Of a stretch of 64,000 nucleotides of DNA, positions 47,856 to 56,661 are shown in pieces; within the stretch, counting starts at the first letter, position 1, and the number at the start of each line of letters is the position of its first letter. Below the pieces are notes generated by a model. The model saw only the letters and a list, made by a program, of their open reading frames with translations. It did not search any database and had not been told where the DNA came from. Both the position numbers and the translations under genes were made by a program. Source of the stretch: Acidimicrobiaceae bacterium (GTDB lineage Bacteria > Actinomycetota > Acidimicrobiia > Acidimicrobiales > RAAP-2); contig PMFA01000005.1 of assembly GCA_003155915.1 (NCBI GenBank), positions 60,684-124,683 on the forward strand, written 5' to 3'.

Positions 47856-48862
47856 TGTGGGTTGTGTGGCGCCAACAGCGATCCATCGTCGTCGCGTTCT
47901 TCGCCGCTGCAGTCGTCTTCGTGATTTGGCTGATTGTCACGGGCCAGCACGAGCAGTCGTTGTGGAACCAGTACCTTGCTGCGCCGTGTAAAGGCAGGCT
48001 CAGTAGCATCACCCGTGACGTCAATTACTGCGCCGCATTGGAAGCCAAGGTGTCCGTCTCTGGTGCACACAATGACGACGTCGCCACGGTCATTGGCGCG
48101 ATTTATGCCCCTTTGCTCGGTTTGATACTCGGGGTCAACGCCGTTGCGCGCGAAATCGAGCAGAAGACCAATCGATTGGCGTGGACTCAGTCGGGTTCAC
48201 GTTCCAAATGGCTCAGGAGTAAGTACCTCACGGGCGTCACGACGATCGTGGTCATCTGCACACCCCTGTGCTTGGTGCTCTCCTGGTGGGTCCGCGCATC
48301 ACATGACGCCGCTCGGATTGTTCCCAAAGCATTTCCCATTTCGGGTTTCGTGGAGATCGGCTACGGCGTCTTCTGTTTCGTTCTGGCCGTCGCCGTCGGG
48401 CTGTTGATCCGACGAGCGGGTTGGTCGCTCGCTGTGTGCATCATTTTTTTCGCTGGAGTATTCCTCTCGTTCGCAGATCAGGTTCGACCGCATTTGGTAA
48501 CCCCATCGGTGATGACAGTGCAGGGCGATCAGATGGAGGCGGGATCCAGCAGTGGCTTCTATTCCTCGGGCGGGACTCCGTCGAATTCCTGGCAACTTAA
48601 CCAAGGCTTCGTACCGGTGACAACGAAAGGAATTCCGAGCCAAGCTCTCATTGGCAAGTCGGAACGCGCGATGGGCGTCTGTGAAGAAGCGAGAGTCCAG
48701 GGGAGTTACTGCAGCCACCATTTGCATTTACGGACCGTTGCGATCTACATCGCGAATGGTCAGTATTGGACATTGCAACTTCTCGAGGGAGCGTTCTACG
48801 TCGGACTTGCGGCCCTGTTGGCCGGTATCTCATTCTTGGGCATTCGTCGCATCAGGGCTTGA
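47852..48862 (+). CDS. ABC transporter permease of a GntR-ABC operon
   Basis: A 336-residue membrane protein with about six helices and paralogous to the permease at 43988. Shared features are the start WVVWRQQRSIVVA, Cys46 and Cys60 in the first outer loop, RLAWTQSGSRSKW after the second helix, and a second cysteine pair in the long outer loop (VCEEARVQGSYC). The last helix ends at IRRIRA. It closes the plus-strand operon. The substrate is not evident. Confidence 0.8.
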   Translation: MMWVVWRQQRSIVVAFFAAAVVFVIWLIVTGQHEQSLWNQYLAAPCKGRLSSITRDVNYCAALEAKVSVSGAHNDDVATVIGAIYAPLLGLILGVNAVAREIEQKTNRLAWTQSGSRSKWLRSKYLTGVTTIVVICTPLCLVLSWWVRASHDAARIVPKAFPISGFVEIGYGVFCFVLAVAVGLLIRRAGWSLAVCIIFFAGVFLSFADQVRPHLVTPSVMTVQGDQMEAGSSSGFYSSGGTPSNSWQLNQGFVPVTTKGIPSQALIGKSERAMGVCEEARVQGSYCSHHLHLRTVAIYIANGQYWTLQLLEGAFYVGLAALLAGISFLGIRRIRA

Positions 48863-48987
48863 TGTCTCGAAACGACCGACAGCGTCGCACGACTTCATCT
48901 ACGGTGGCCCAATGTGAACCGGCACGCACCGAAAACCTGGTCTCCGCATTTTCAATTCTTTGAGTTGTCAGCACCGATTCAAAATAT

Positions 48988-49764
48988 TCACGATACGTAC
49001 CTATCTATGGAATCGCCTTGAATGATCGGGGATACATTGACCGTGCCGCAGACCAGTAGCGAAACTCCGTTGACAATGACATTCACTGTCAGAGACTGGT
49101 TGGGGATTTCAATGCTCAACGATGTTTCGAGTGGGCAACTACTCGTCGCGCCATTCTGAGTCCCTGTGTATTGAAAAAGGAATGACCCATCGTTCGTCGA
49201 ACTGAGACTCACTTTGGAGATTCCGAGTGGAGCGCCGACATAACCTCCATCAACAACCGTCGTTTTCACCGTTGTGCCAGATTCGCTGGAGAATTTCAAC
49301 TCCGCGTAGCCGCTCAAATAGCAAGGGCTCGTTGCTGACAAACTGACTATCTCTTGTGCGGTGGCGACGTTGTTGTATAGGCCCGACCCTGTCAGAGTCG
49401 CAATCACGTCGCTGGAGGTGCAGGCTGTTGTCGCAACCGAAGCGACCGCTGGTGCACCCATTGGGGTGAGCGGCTGACCGGGATTAACGGTGATGCCCGA
49501 AGGCGACTGCGCTCCAGGTGGCGGAGCAATCGCGGCACTCGCACTCGGGCTCGGAATGGTCGTTGGTGTAGACGAGCTCAGGACGCCGGCGGCAGCGCTG
49601 CCCGTCACCATCAGACCTATCACCAAGGCAAGCGTCGCGCTTCGTCCCAAGCGCCACCATGATCGAGCTGTTTGGTCCACTACGTCCATTAACTGTCGAC
49701 GCGCCGCATGGTGTCGGGCCGTCGGCATATTTCGCGCGGCAGGTATCTGATCAAGAAAAGTCAT
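48988..49764 (-). CDS. Membrane-anchored DUF4232-like protein downstream of a sigma factor
   Basis: A 258-residue protein with a cytosolic start of about 40 residues, one membrane helix at about 42-60, a Pro/Ser-rich linker and an outer DUF4232-like domain with paired cysteines. The ATG at 49764 has GGAGG at ideal spacing; the frame further upstream lacks support. Its start overlaps the repaired end of the ECF sigma gene, so the pair was probably coupled. A role as a membrane partner of the sigma factor is possible, but no anti-sigma motif is seen. Confidence 0.7.
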   Translation of the reverse strand: MTFLDQIPAARNMPTARHHAARRQLMDVVDQTARSWWRLGRSATLALVIGLMVTGSAAAGVLSSSTPTTIPSPSASAAIAPPPGAQSPSGITVNPGQPLTPMGAPAVASVATTACTSSDVIATLTGSGLYNNVATAQEIVSLSATSPCYLSGYAELKFSSESGTTVKTTVVDGGYVGAPLGISKVSLSSTNDGSFLFQYTGTQNGATSSCPLETSLSIEIPNQSLTVNVIVNGVSLLVCGTVNVSPIIQGDSIDRYVS

Positions 49765-50379
49765 GGGCCTCCTTCGCACTATCTAGAACAATGAGTTGAG
49801 CAGTCGAATTTTGTGACATGGCGTGATCGAGGAGAGATCTCAAATGTTCTCGCGCTCGAAAGAGACGAGATCGGACGGTTCCGATAGGAATGTTCAACGC
49901 TGACGCTGCCTCGGCGTAACTGAGGTCGGACCAGTCACAGAGCGCAATGTCTCTCGTTCTCTTGCTTTCAGACGATTGACCAAAATCAGTATCAATTGCA
50001 TTCTGCGTTCGTCGTCCATCCGATCACCGATGCCGTCTTCGAACTCTGAGGATGAACCCGATCGCGGAAGTTTTGCGAGGAGGAGTCGGTGTCGACGAAG
50101 CGACCGTTCAGAGTTTCGCGTGGCGTTGTTCGCGACCGCCAACAACCAGGGAAGGATCGAGTCGCCGTGAATCCTGACCTGATCTCGTCGTCGCCAAGCT
50201 TGGAGAAAGACGACGCTCGTCAAATCTTCTGCCGCCGACCAGGAGCCGGTCAAACGAAAGCAGTGGTTATATACGGACTTCGAGTGGCGTTCGAAGAGTT
50301 CAGCGAACGCGGCACCATTATGGGTGCTTACCTGAGACCAGAGGTCACCGTCGGATTCGCCGTCAAAAATCATTCTCAC
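49751..50379 (-). pseudogene. Frameshifted ECF sigma factor
   Basis: The frame from 50379 encodes sigma region 2 (AELFERHSKSVYNHCFRLTG, then DLTSVVFLQAWRR) and the linker. Near 49945, after RLKARERET, it leaves the expected course. In another frame region 4 continues as ALCDWSDLSYAEAASALNIP and TVRSRLFRAREHLRSLL, ending at 49751. A single missing base near 49945 explains this. The unrepaired product lacks the -35 recognition helix. Decay or a sequencing error cannot be told apart here. Confidence 0.75.
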
Positions 50380-50569
50380 GATTACTTAATGTCCGGCAAG
50401 CCGTAGAAAGTTTCAAATAGGTTCCCAATAAGCCCGTCACGATCGAGATCAGATTCTCGAGACGGCATGAGCGACCTTCGTCACTCGCCAAGAGACATCT
50501 GAGATAAGAGAATTAGTCCCAAAAAGGTTTGACTTTCATCTTTCGTCGCTTGCTATCGACATCGAGACA

Positions 50570-51145
50570 CTACGGGAGGAGACCGTCTCGCGTTCTCAAC
50601 TCGGGCTGCAACAAGATTTCAGCGAGTCTGTGCCTAGCACGATGGAGTCGCACACGAGCTGCATTCGGGGAGATTCCGAGCACAATGGCAATCTCGCCTG
50701 GAGCCAATTCCTCCCATGCGCTGAGTTCAACTATTTCGCGGTCGGATTTCGACAGCTGCGAAAGTGCCGTGTCCACAGCACCTCCGTCCCAATCATTCCT
50801 CGAGGTCGTGACAACGGATCGGAGTTCCGTCGCCAGTCGTTCATTGATTGCGGTTGAGAGTTGTCTCTTCTTGTACAGCTTGAAGAGGACGTTCCGCGCG
50901 ACACCAAAGAGCCAGAGCCGCCCCTCGAGTCCGTCGGGCACCACGTCAATGCGTCTCCAGGCCACGATGAACGTCTCCGCAAGAGCGTCGGCGGCCTCGT
51001 CGGTGTCGACGCAGCGACGAACGAGGTATTTGAGAATGTCGAGTCGATTCGTGACGAAGAGTGTTTCGAATCTTTCCACTTGGTGTCTCGAGGGATCTGT
51101 CACTTCAAGGTGCGAACTCGAGCCGTCGGAGAACGGACGTCTCAC
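50570..51145 (-). CDS. ECF-family RNA polymerase sigma factor
   Basis: A 191-residue sigma factor. Region 2 is seen in TNRLDILKYLVRRCVDTDEA and FIVAWRRIDVVP, and region 4 in LSKSDREIVELSAWEELAPG and LGISPNAARVRLHRARHRLA. It is complete, unlike the one at 49751. The GTG at 51145 overlaps the stop of the upstream membrane-protein gene as GTGA, so the two are probably co-translated; the frame further upstream is not needed. The target promoters are unknown. Confidence 0.88.
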   Translation of the reverse strand: MRRPFSDGSSSHLEVTDPSRHQVERFETLFVTNRLDILKYLVRRCVDTDEAADALAETFIVAWRRIDVVPDGLEGRLWLFGVARNVLFKLYKKRQLSTAINERLATELRSVVTTSRNDWDGGAVDTALSQLSKSDREIVELSAWEELAPGEIAIVLGISPNAARVRLHRARHRLAEILLQPELRTRDGLLP

Positions 51146-51939
51146 GATGCCGGTATGAATTCCGTACAAGGGTTATGGGGACGTGCCAGCGTTCGCAGAA
51201 CTTTGGTCGCGTTGCCCGACGCAACGACACGTTGGAACGGCAAGAACCAACCAAACACGGACCACTTCAATGGATATGACAATTCGGCTCGTACTGCTGG
51301 CCACGCCATGGCGTTGGCAACTTCGCTAGCGGCTTTGGACGCCTTCAAGGTGTTCCCGGACTTTTTCGCGTGCCCGTAGTCACTCACCCATGCGCAGAAC
51401 GCGCTCATGGCAAACCATCCGCGTTCGGCTCCAGTCGAAACCTCGACTTGCCGGTGATATGGCGTGCCCCCCGGAGGCGTTACAGGACAGGCACCCGTGG
51501 TGTTCGGATTTGGAATTTGATTCTCAAAGGCCAGTACTCGAAGTCGCCAGTTCTCGTCGCTTGAGGGATACTCGATATTGGACGAGACCGAAAGGGCGAC
51601 TTTGCAGAAGTCCGGGGCCCACGTCCGGAGGATTTCTCCGGGCCCCCCGGCACTCACGTATTGTGCCGGCTGCTGCTGCCCTGTCCGGGCCTTCAGCACG
51701 ACAGATGCTGCTCCCGCAACCCCAACGACAAGGAAACTTGCCAAACTCACGGCGAGAATTCGTCTAGTCAGCCACGGTCGCTTGGTGCGCCTCCACGCGT
51801 GAGAGGCCGATGTTGGAACTCTCAGCAGATGCTGACCGAGCTCATTAAGCGCAGCCTCAATTGGCGGCGATTCCAGCGCCATTTCCGATAGAGGGTCCGC
51901 CCTGCGCAGCGCGTCGTCGAGATCGTCGGGGAAAGGCAT
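51142..51939 (-). CDS. Single-span membrane protein coupled to an ECF sigma factor
   Basis: A 265-residue protein with about 58 cytosolic residues (PFPDDLDDALRRADPL at the start), a membrane helix at about 61-82 and an outer domain with a few cysteines. The ATG at 51939 follows GGAGGAC; earlier in-frame ATGs lack support. It is the first gene of a two-gene unit with the sigma factor. That order and topology would suit an anti-sigma or signal-receiving partner, but no zinc-binding anti-sigma motif is present, so the role stays open. Confidence 0.65.
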   Translation of the reverse strand: MPFPDDLDDALRRADPLSEMALESPPIEAALNELGQHLLRVPTSASHAWRRTKRPWLTRRILAVSLASFLVVGVAGAASVVLKARTGQQQPAQYVSAGGPGEILRTWAPDFCKVALSVSSNIEYPSSDENWRLRVLAFENQIPNPNTTGACPVTPPGGTPYHRQVEVSTGAERGWFAMSAFCAWVSDYGHAKKSGNTLKASKAASEVANAMAWPAVRAELSYPLKWSVFGWFLPFQRVVASGNATKVLRTLARPHNPCTEFIPAS

Positions 51940-52325
51940 AATCAGTAGTCCTCCACTTTCTTTACACCCGTATCCCATGATCGTCATCATTCATTACAGC
52001 CGTTAAGACTTAATTCGATTCAGTCGATGTCGTATGCGTCCTCGGCCCGACGCAAACCCGCATGCACCGCCCACGAATCGCTGTCAACACGTCCATTGTT
52101 CAGAAAGGAACCGACAAGCAACGGTCGGCAGTACGCCCGCAGTATGCCTAACCATGACAATCCAACTCAATCACGTTGTGAAGATTTCGCGCGATCTGCA
52201 GTCGCACTCCTTCGATTCCGCCACTGTTCTTCCTACGAGGCGCGAAAATACGACGTGTTGCGAATCTGTAGTGAGGTGTTTGCCTTGTCGATGCGAGGGT
52301 TGGATAACAACTAAAGGGCACACTT
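51940..52325. other. Divergent intergenic region with a short island repeat
   Basis: Between the sigma-operon start and a plus-strand secreted-protein gene. It holds the 25-base repeat at 52129-52153 that matches 37312-37334. The AT-rich stretch at 51960-52020 probably carries the promoter of the minus-strand unit, though no clear hexamers stand out. Nothing else is recognised. Confidence 0.5.
52129..52153. repeat. Short repeat shared with 37312-37334
   Basis: CAGTACGCCCGCAGTATGCC followed by TAACC; differs from the other copy at two positions. It contains two CAGTAYGCC units in tandem. It lies in the last large unit of the island. Confidence 0.5.
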
Positions 52326-53882
52326 TTGAGGGAAACTCCAGGGTTTCGATTCCGGACCGCGGCTGCCGCCACTGCTTTGATCGCGGTGGTCTGTTTTATC
52401 GCATCACCCGTAACCGTCGCAATGGGCAGTTCAACGCTTAATGGATGGAGCATTGCGACGGAGCCATCTCCAACGGGGAGTTGGAACGCAGTCGACTACG
52501 GCGGAGGGCATTGGGTCGCACTAGGTGACTCGGCAGATGTCGCCGTCTCGCCCGACGGCTCAACGTGGAAGGAATATCCCGTGCCGGCCGGATCGTGGCA
52601 ATCGGTTACGTATGGAAAAGGCCAGTTCGTGGCACTCTCATCAACAAACGCGGATCCGAATGAAATGGTTTCGACGAATGGGCAGAGTTGGACCGCGACC
52701 TCGGGGCCGGCCGGTCCATGGACCGCTCTCTCATTCGGCGACGGACGGTTTGAGGCGGTGAGTTCGGCGGGACAGATCGACACTTCGACAAACGGGACGC
52801 AGTGGACGCAAGTGTGGAACCACTCCAACTATGACTTCACATCGGTCGCCTATGGAAATGGACACTTCGTCGCGACTGACTCAGCGTTGGGCGCGGTAGC
52901 GATCTCGACCAATGGCGTGAAATGGGGTCGACTCTTCCCGGCACCAAACACGGTGGCCAAATGGGGAGCCGTCGTCTATGGCATAGGCGAATTTGTGGTG
53001 CTCGATAACTCGAGCTCTGGCTACATCGCGACATCCCTGTACGGAAGCGTCTGGACGGTGCATCAACTCTCTCCCGCCCACGAGATAGATGGCGCAACGT
53101 TCGGTTGCGGCACCTTTGTCGGCGTCGGTCAATCCAGCACGTCAACCGCAAATTTCATTTCGTCGACCTCGGGAACGACGTGGACGACCGCCGCGGCGCC
53201 AATTGACGCAACTTCACACTGGAGCGCTGTCGGCTACGGCGCACATCGATTCGTCGCTGTCGATGCCTCCGGCAACATTGCGTGGTCGAGCACGTCCGCG
53301 AACTGTTCCGCCGCAATCCCGACGTCACCACGGCAGGTTTCGGGGAACATCAACAATGGCAAGGTCTGGACCTACATGCATCCGCCGTCGAGCGCGGGCG
53401 GCGCGCCAGTTAACAGCTACCGCGTGAACATTTCCAACGGAACGATCATCAAGCAGTGTTCGGCACCGGTGTACTTTGAACCCAACTGCATCATCTCCGG
53501 GCTCGAGGACCATCACGTGTACTGGGTCACCGCCCAGTCGCATAACCGCTTCGGGTATTCGGCACCGACTGACCCGGAGTTCGTAATTCCGGTCGCGTCA
53601 TCGGCGTTCGACGCGGTCACGTCTGGGCCAGTCGTTTCTGGAGGCGAGCCGGTGGTGGTGCAGGTCACGGGTATTCGAGCTAACGGCGAGGGCATCTATC
53701 CACTTTCCCCGATCACGGTGCACGTTGGAGCGACGATTGCCATCTGCCATGCGAGCCCGTTTGGCGAGTGCTTACTTACTTTGTCGAATCCGCCCGTCGG
53801 GTCCGACTCCATCTACGCGACCTACAGCGGTTTCGGCCGGTCGTATCAGTCGCCGACGTCGAACGTCACCGTCACAACTTGA
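52326..53882 (+). CDS. Secreted beta-propeller-like protein with fibronectin type III-like domain
   Basis: A 518-residue protein with a Sec signal peptide (about residues 10-33). At least six repeats of about 40 residues follow, with the pattern W-x-V-x-YG-x-G-x-FVA and then S-x-x-G-x-x-W, which suggests a propeller. From about residue 335 there is a fibronectin-type-III-like segment (SYRVNISNGTIIKQCSA, then ISGLEDHHVYWVTAQSHNRF) and a final Ig-like part. The start is TTG at 52326 behind AAAGGG. No catalytic motif is seen; adhesion or binding is plausible. It is the last gene before fragment F. Confidence 0.75.
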   Translation: MRETPGFRFRTAAAATALIAVVCFIASPVTVAMGSSTLNGWSIATEPSPTGSWNAVDYGGGHWVALGDSADVAVSPDGSTWKEYPVPAGSWQSVTYGKGQFVALSSTNADPNEMVSTNGQSWTATSGPAGPWTALSFGDGRFEAVSSAGQIDTSTNGTQWTQVWNHSNYDFTSVAYGNGHFVATDSALGAVAISTNGVKWGRLFPAPNTVAKWGAVVYGIGEFVVLDNSSSGYIATSLYGSVWTVHQLSPAHEIDGATFGCGTFVGVGQSSTSTANFISSTSGTTWTTAAAPIDATSHWSAVGYGAHRFVAVDASGNIAWSSTSANCSAAIPTSPRQVSGNINNGKVWTYMHPPSSAGGAPVNSYRVNISNGTIIKQCSAPVYFEPNCIISGLEDHHVYWVTAQSHNRFGYSAPTDPEFVIPVASSAFDAVTSGPVVSGGEPVVVQVTGIRANGEGIYPLSPITVHVGATIAICHASPFGECLLTLSNPPVGSDSIYATYSGFGRSYQSPTSNVTVTT

Positions 53883-53927
53883 GACTGTAATCCCTGGTTG
53901 CCGCGAGATTCGACGCGATAGCAACAA

Positions 53928-53972
53928 CTTCCCCAGCCGAGAACGCGGTTTCGATTCTCGTCGCCCGCTCCA
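53928..53972 (+). repeat. tRNA-Gly 3' fragment F
   Basis: CTTCCCCAGCCGAGAACGCG, then GTTTCGATTCTCGTCGCCCG and CTCCA. The last 22 bases match the intact tRNA exactly; the anticodon arm has several changes. It has no 5' half. It marks the right end of the large unit that starts at fragment E. Confidence 0.8.
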
Positions 53973-54120
53973 GAGATTTCCGTCTCGATGCCGGTGGTGA
54001 GGAGCAATTGAACGTGGTCAGTCGTGATCGCGAGCGATTGCACCTGCCCCGTATTCCGTGTCCGGATATGACCGAAAGACGCGTCAGGTATTCAATCGAA
54101 CTCACGCCTGATCTGTTTCT

Positions 54121-54138
54121 CAAGCTTCCCAACTGAGC
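54121..54138 (+). repeat. Possible tRNA-Gly fragment G (very short)
   Basis: CAAGCTTCCCAACTGAGC resembles only the anticodon arm of tRNA-Gly with one base missing, and nothing of the T arm follows. Its position just after fragment F is suggestive, but the match is short enough to be chance. Confidence 0.3.
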
Positions 54139-54382
54139 GAAAATAAAATCTATGATTCCTGTCTGATGCTTGCTCCATCTTGATCGGGTTTGTATGTCTC
54201 GACTTGATGGTGTTTGATGATTCCGTAACTATTGGCCGAGACAGAGGGGGCGGTGGTGTTCGAGGTAGCCCGACCTCCGTTCGACTCGATCATCATCGAT
54301 GCCTGCTCGCTGAATGAAGCGCCGGCTCGTAGTGAGGCCCTCCACTCGCACGAGATTCGCTGGCACCAGAGTGGGGCGTGTC

Positions 54383-55465
54383 GTGACTGAGCCATCGACG
54401 ACCCGTGAAAATGCAACGAGTTCGGAACAGGGAATCCTGCTGCGTGGAATCACGAAGCGCTTCGGATCACACGAGGCGGTGAGCGACGTCGATCTGGAGG
54501 TCTATCGCGGCGAGTTTTTCACCATGTTGGGACCCTCGGGTTCGGGAAAGACGACGTTACTGCGACTCATCGCGGGCTTCGAGGTTCCCGACGCAGGGAC
54601 GATCTCCCTACGCGGCGTCGACGTTACGGGTACCCCGCCCTACCAGCGCGGCGTGAACACTGTCTTCCAGGACTACGCCCTCTTTCCGCACTTCGATGTC
54701 GCCCGGAACGTGGCCTACGGTCTCAGGGTTCGACGCGTGAAGCGCACTGAGATAGTGGCACGCGTCAAGACGGCACTCGAGATGGTGCAGATGACGGAAT
54801 TCGCCACGCGTCGCCCCGCGCAACTCTCCGGCGGTCAGCGTCAACGAGTCGCGTTGGCCAGGGCAATCATCAACGAGCCGCAGGTGCTCTTGCTCGACGA
54901 GCCGCTCGGCGCACTCGACCTCAAACTTCGCCAAGAGATGCAAGTGGAGCTCAAACGAATCCAACGTCAGATCGGCATTACCTTTATCTACGTCACCCAC
55001 GACCAGGAAGAGGCGTTGACGATGAGTGACCGATTGGCGGTGTTCCGAAGTGGCCGAATCGAACAGATCGGACCTCCGTCTGAGGTGTACGAGCGCCCGG
55101 CATCTGAATATGTGGCGTCGTTTGTCGGAACGTCGAACGTGATCGAGGTCCCCGACGGTCGCGCAGTCCTGCGCCCGGAAAAGATAGAGATATCGAACGG
55201 TCCACGCACCGAAGGGCGTACCTACGCCGCGGGGAGCGTAATCGACGTGGCCTACCTCGGCATGGTGACCCGTTTCAGTGTTCGCCTCGACGACGGCAAC
55301 ACCATGACAGTCGCACGCCAGAACAGTTCGGGTGGCTCTCAAATAAACGTCGTAGCACCCGAGAGTCGGGTGACGTTGTCGTGGGACCTCAACGATGCCT
55401 TCCCTCTAACGTCACACTCCGTAGTTGAAACACAGCTCGGAGTACAAGCCAAAGGAGCAATATGA
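54383..55465 (+). CDS. potA: Spermidine/putrescine-type ABC transporter ATPase
   Basis: A 360-residue importer ATPase with Walker A GPSGSGKTT at 50-58, LSGGQ at 148-152, Walker B LLLDEPLGALD at 169-179, the switch histidine in VTHDQEEAL and a C-terminal TOBE domain, as in PotA. The GTG at 54383 is preferred; the frame is open to 54314, but the extra part is not family-like. It overlaps the binding-protein gene by ATGA. The polyamine substrate is inferred from the family and from the PotD-like partner. Confidence 0.88.
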   Translation: MTEPSTTRENATSSEQGILLRGITKRFGSHEAVSDVDLEVYRGEFFTMLGPSGSGKTTLLRLIAGFEVPDAGTISLRGVDVTGTPPYQRGVNTVFQDYALFPHFDVARNVAYGLRVRRVKRTEIVARVKTALEMVQMTEFATRRPAQLSGGQRQRVALARAIINEPQVLLLDEPLGALDLKLRQEMQVELKRIQRQIGITFIYVTHDQEEALTMSDRLAVFRSGRIEQIGPPSEVYERPASEYVASFVGTSNVIEVPDGRAVLRPEKIEISNGPRTEGRTYAAGSVIDVAYLGMVTRFSVRLDDGNTMTVARQNSSGGSQINVVAPESRVTLSWDLNDAFPLTSHSVVETQLGVQAKGAI

Positions 55466-56655
55466 ACAGGCCACGATTCCTACGATGGGTCGGCGCGGGA
55501 GCTGGAGCACTCTTGTTCAGCGTCTTCGTCGTACCAATCGCTCTCAGCGCACCCGCGGGCGCCTCATTGGGAACGCCACCCACGCAGAGCATCAAGGTGC
55601 CATCTTCGATCGGCAAGGGCGAGGGCAAATTGAACATCATCGCCTGGGAGGGCTACACCCAGCCGCAGTGGGTGAAGCCGTTCGAGAAGACGACCGGCTG
55701 CGTAGTCAACGTCAAATATGCGGGCTCGTCGAGTGAGATGGTGTCGCTCATGGCGAACGGCGGCGGTCACCAATGGGACCTCGTCTCCGCCTCGGGCGAC
55801 GCGGATCTCCGCCTCATCTATGGCGGCGACGTGAAGCCCATCAACATCAAGTTGATCCCTTCGTGGAGCGAGTTCGAGCCCTTCTTGAAGTCGCCCTCGT
55901 TCAACACGATCAACGGCTACCACTACGGGGTGAGTTTCGAATTCGGACCAAACGTCCTCTTGTACTCGACCAAGACGTTCAAGGTCGCACCGACGTCGTG
56001 GTCGGTGATTTACAGCAACAAGTACAAGGGGGAGGTCTCAATTCCTGACAACCCGATTCAGATCGCCGACGCGGCGCTCTATCTCGAGTCGGCCAAGCCC
56101 AGTCTGGGCATCACCGACCCTTACGAGCTGACCCAGACGCAGTTCACTGCGGCCGTCAATTTGCTGAAGGCCGAGCACCCCTTGATCAAGAAGTACTGGG
56201 ACCTCGCGAGCCAAGAGATCTCGCTCTTCCAAAACGGTGCGGTCGTGGTCGGAGCGGCGTGGCCGTACCAGACGTCGACGCTGAAAGCTGCCGGCGCCCC
56301 GGTGAATGACACCATTCCGAAGGAAGGGGCCACGGGCTGGGCCGACACGTGGATGCTCGCCGCCAACGCGCCCGATCCGAACTGTGCCTACAAGTGGATG
56401 GCGTACATGTCGACGCCCAAGATCCAAGCCGAGGACGCCATCTCCTATGGCGAGACCCCGGCCAACACACTGGCCTGTCCGATCATGAACACGTTGGAAA
56501 AGGGCGGTTGCGCCGCGTACCACGCCAACGCCCCGCAGTCGTATTTCACGACCATCAAGTTCTGGAAGACACCGCTCACCACGTGTGACAACGGAACGAA
56601 CGACTGCGTTGGCTTTACTCAATGGCAACAGGCCTGGACGCAGATCACCGGGTAA
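55462..56655 (+). CDS. potD: Extracellular polyamine-type binding protein
   Basis: A 397-residue solute-binding protein. A signal peptide spans about residues 1-34; no lipobox cysteine is present, so it may stay attached by its helix or be released. The mature part starts with KLNIIAWEGYTQPQWVKPFE, then ASGDADLRLIYGGDVKPIN and NVLLYSTKTFKVAPTSW, typical of PotD/PotF-like proteins. The insert of several cysteines near the C-terminus (ACPIMNTLEKGGCAA) is unusual. It is coupled to potA by ATGA and followed by two permeases. Confidence 0.87.
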   Translation: MNRPRFLRWVGAGAGALLFSVFVVPIALSAPAGASLGTPPTQSIKVPSSIGKGEGKLNIIAWEGYTQPQWVKPFEKTTGCVVNVKYAGSSSEMVSLMANGGGHQWDLVSASGDADLRLIYGGDVKPINIKLIPSWSEFEPFLKSPSFNTINGYHYGVSFEFGPNVLLYSTKTFKVAPTSWSVIYSNKYKGEVSIPDNPIQIADAALYLESAKPSLGITDPYELTQTQFTAAVNLLKAEHPLIKKYWDLASQEISLFQNGAVVVGAAWPYQTSTLKAAGAPVNDTIPKEGATGWADTWMLAANAPDPNCAYKWMAYMSTPKIQAEDAISYGETPANTLACPIMNTLEKGGCAAYHANAPQSYFTTIKFWKTPLTTCDNGTNDCVGFTQWQQAWTQITG

Positions 56656-56661
56656 CACCAA

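Larger units (their letters stand above)
53883..54382. other. Non-genic right end of the tRNA-Gly island
   Basis: Contains fragment F (53928-53972) and the weak fragment G (54121-54138). The stretch after F (CAGTCGTGATCGCGAGCGAT, near 54019) resembles that after fragment E. The remainder up to the polyamine-type ABC operon has no recognised gene; a promoter for that operon is expected here but not identified. Confidence 0.5.

Noticed and set aside
25799..54382. Search for an integrase, transposase or relaxase in the island
   Set aside because: No frame shows tyrosine or serine recombinase, DDE transposase or relaxase motifs, so no mobile-element protein is called.
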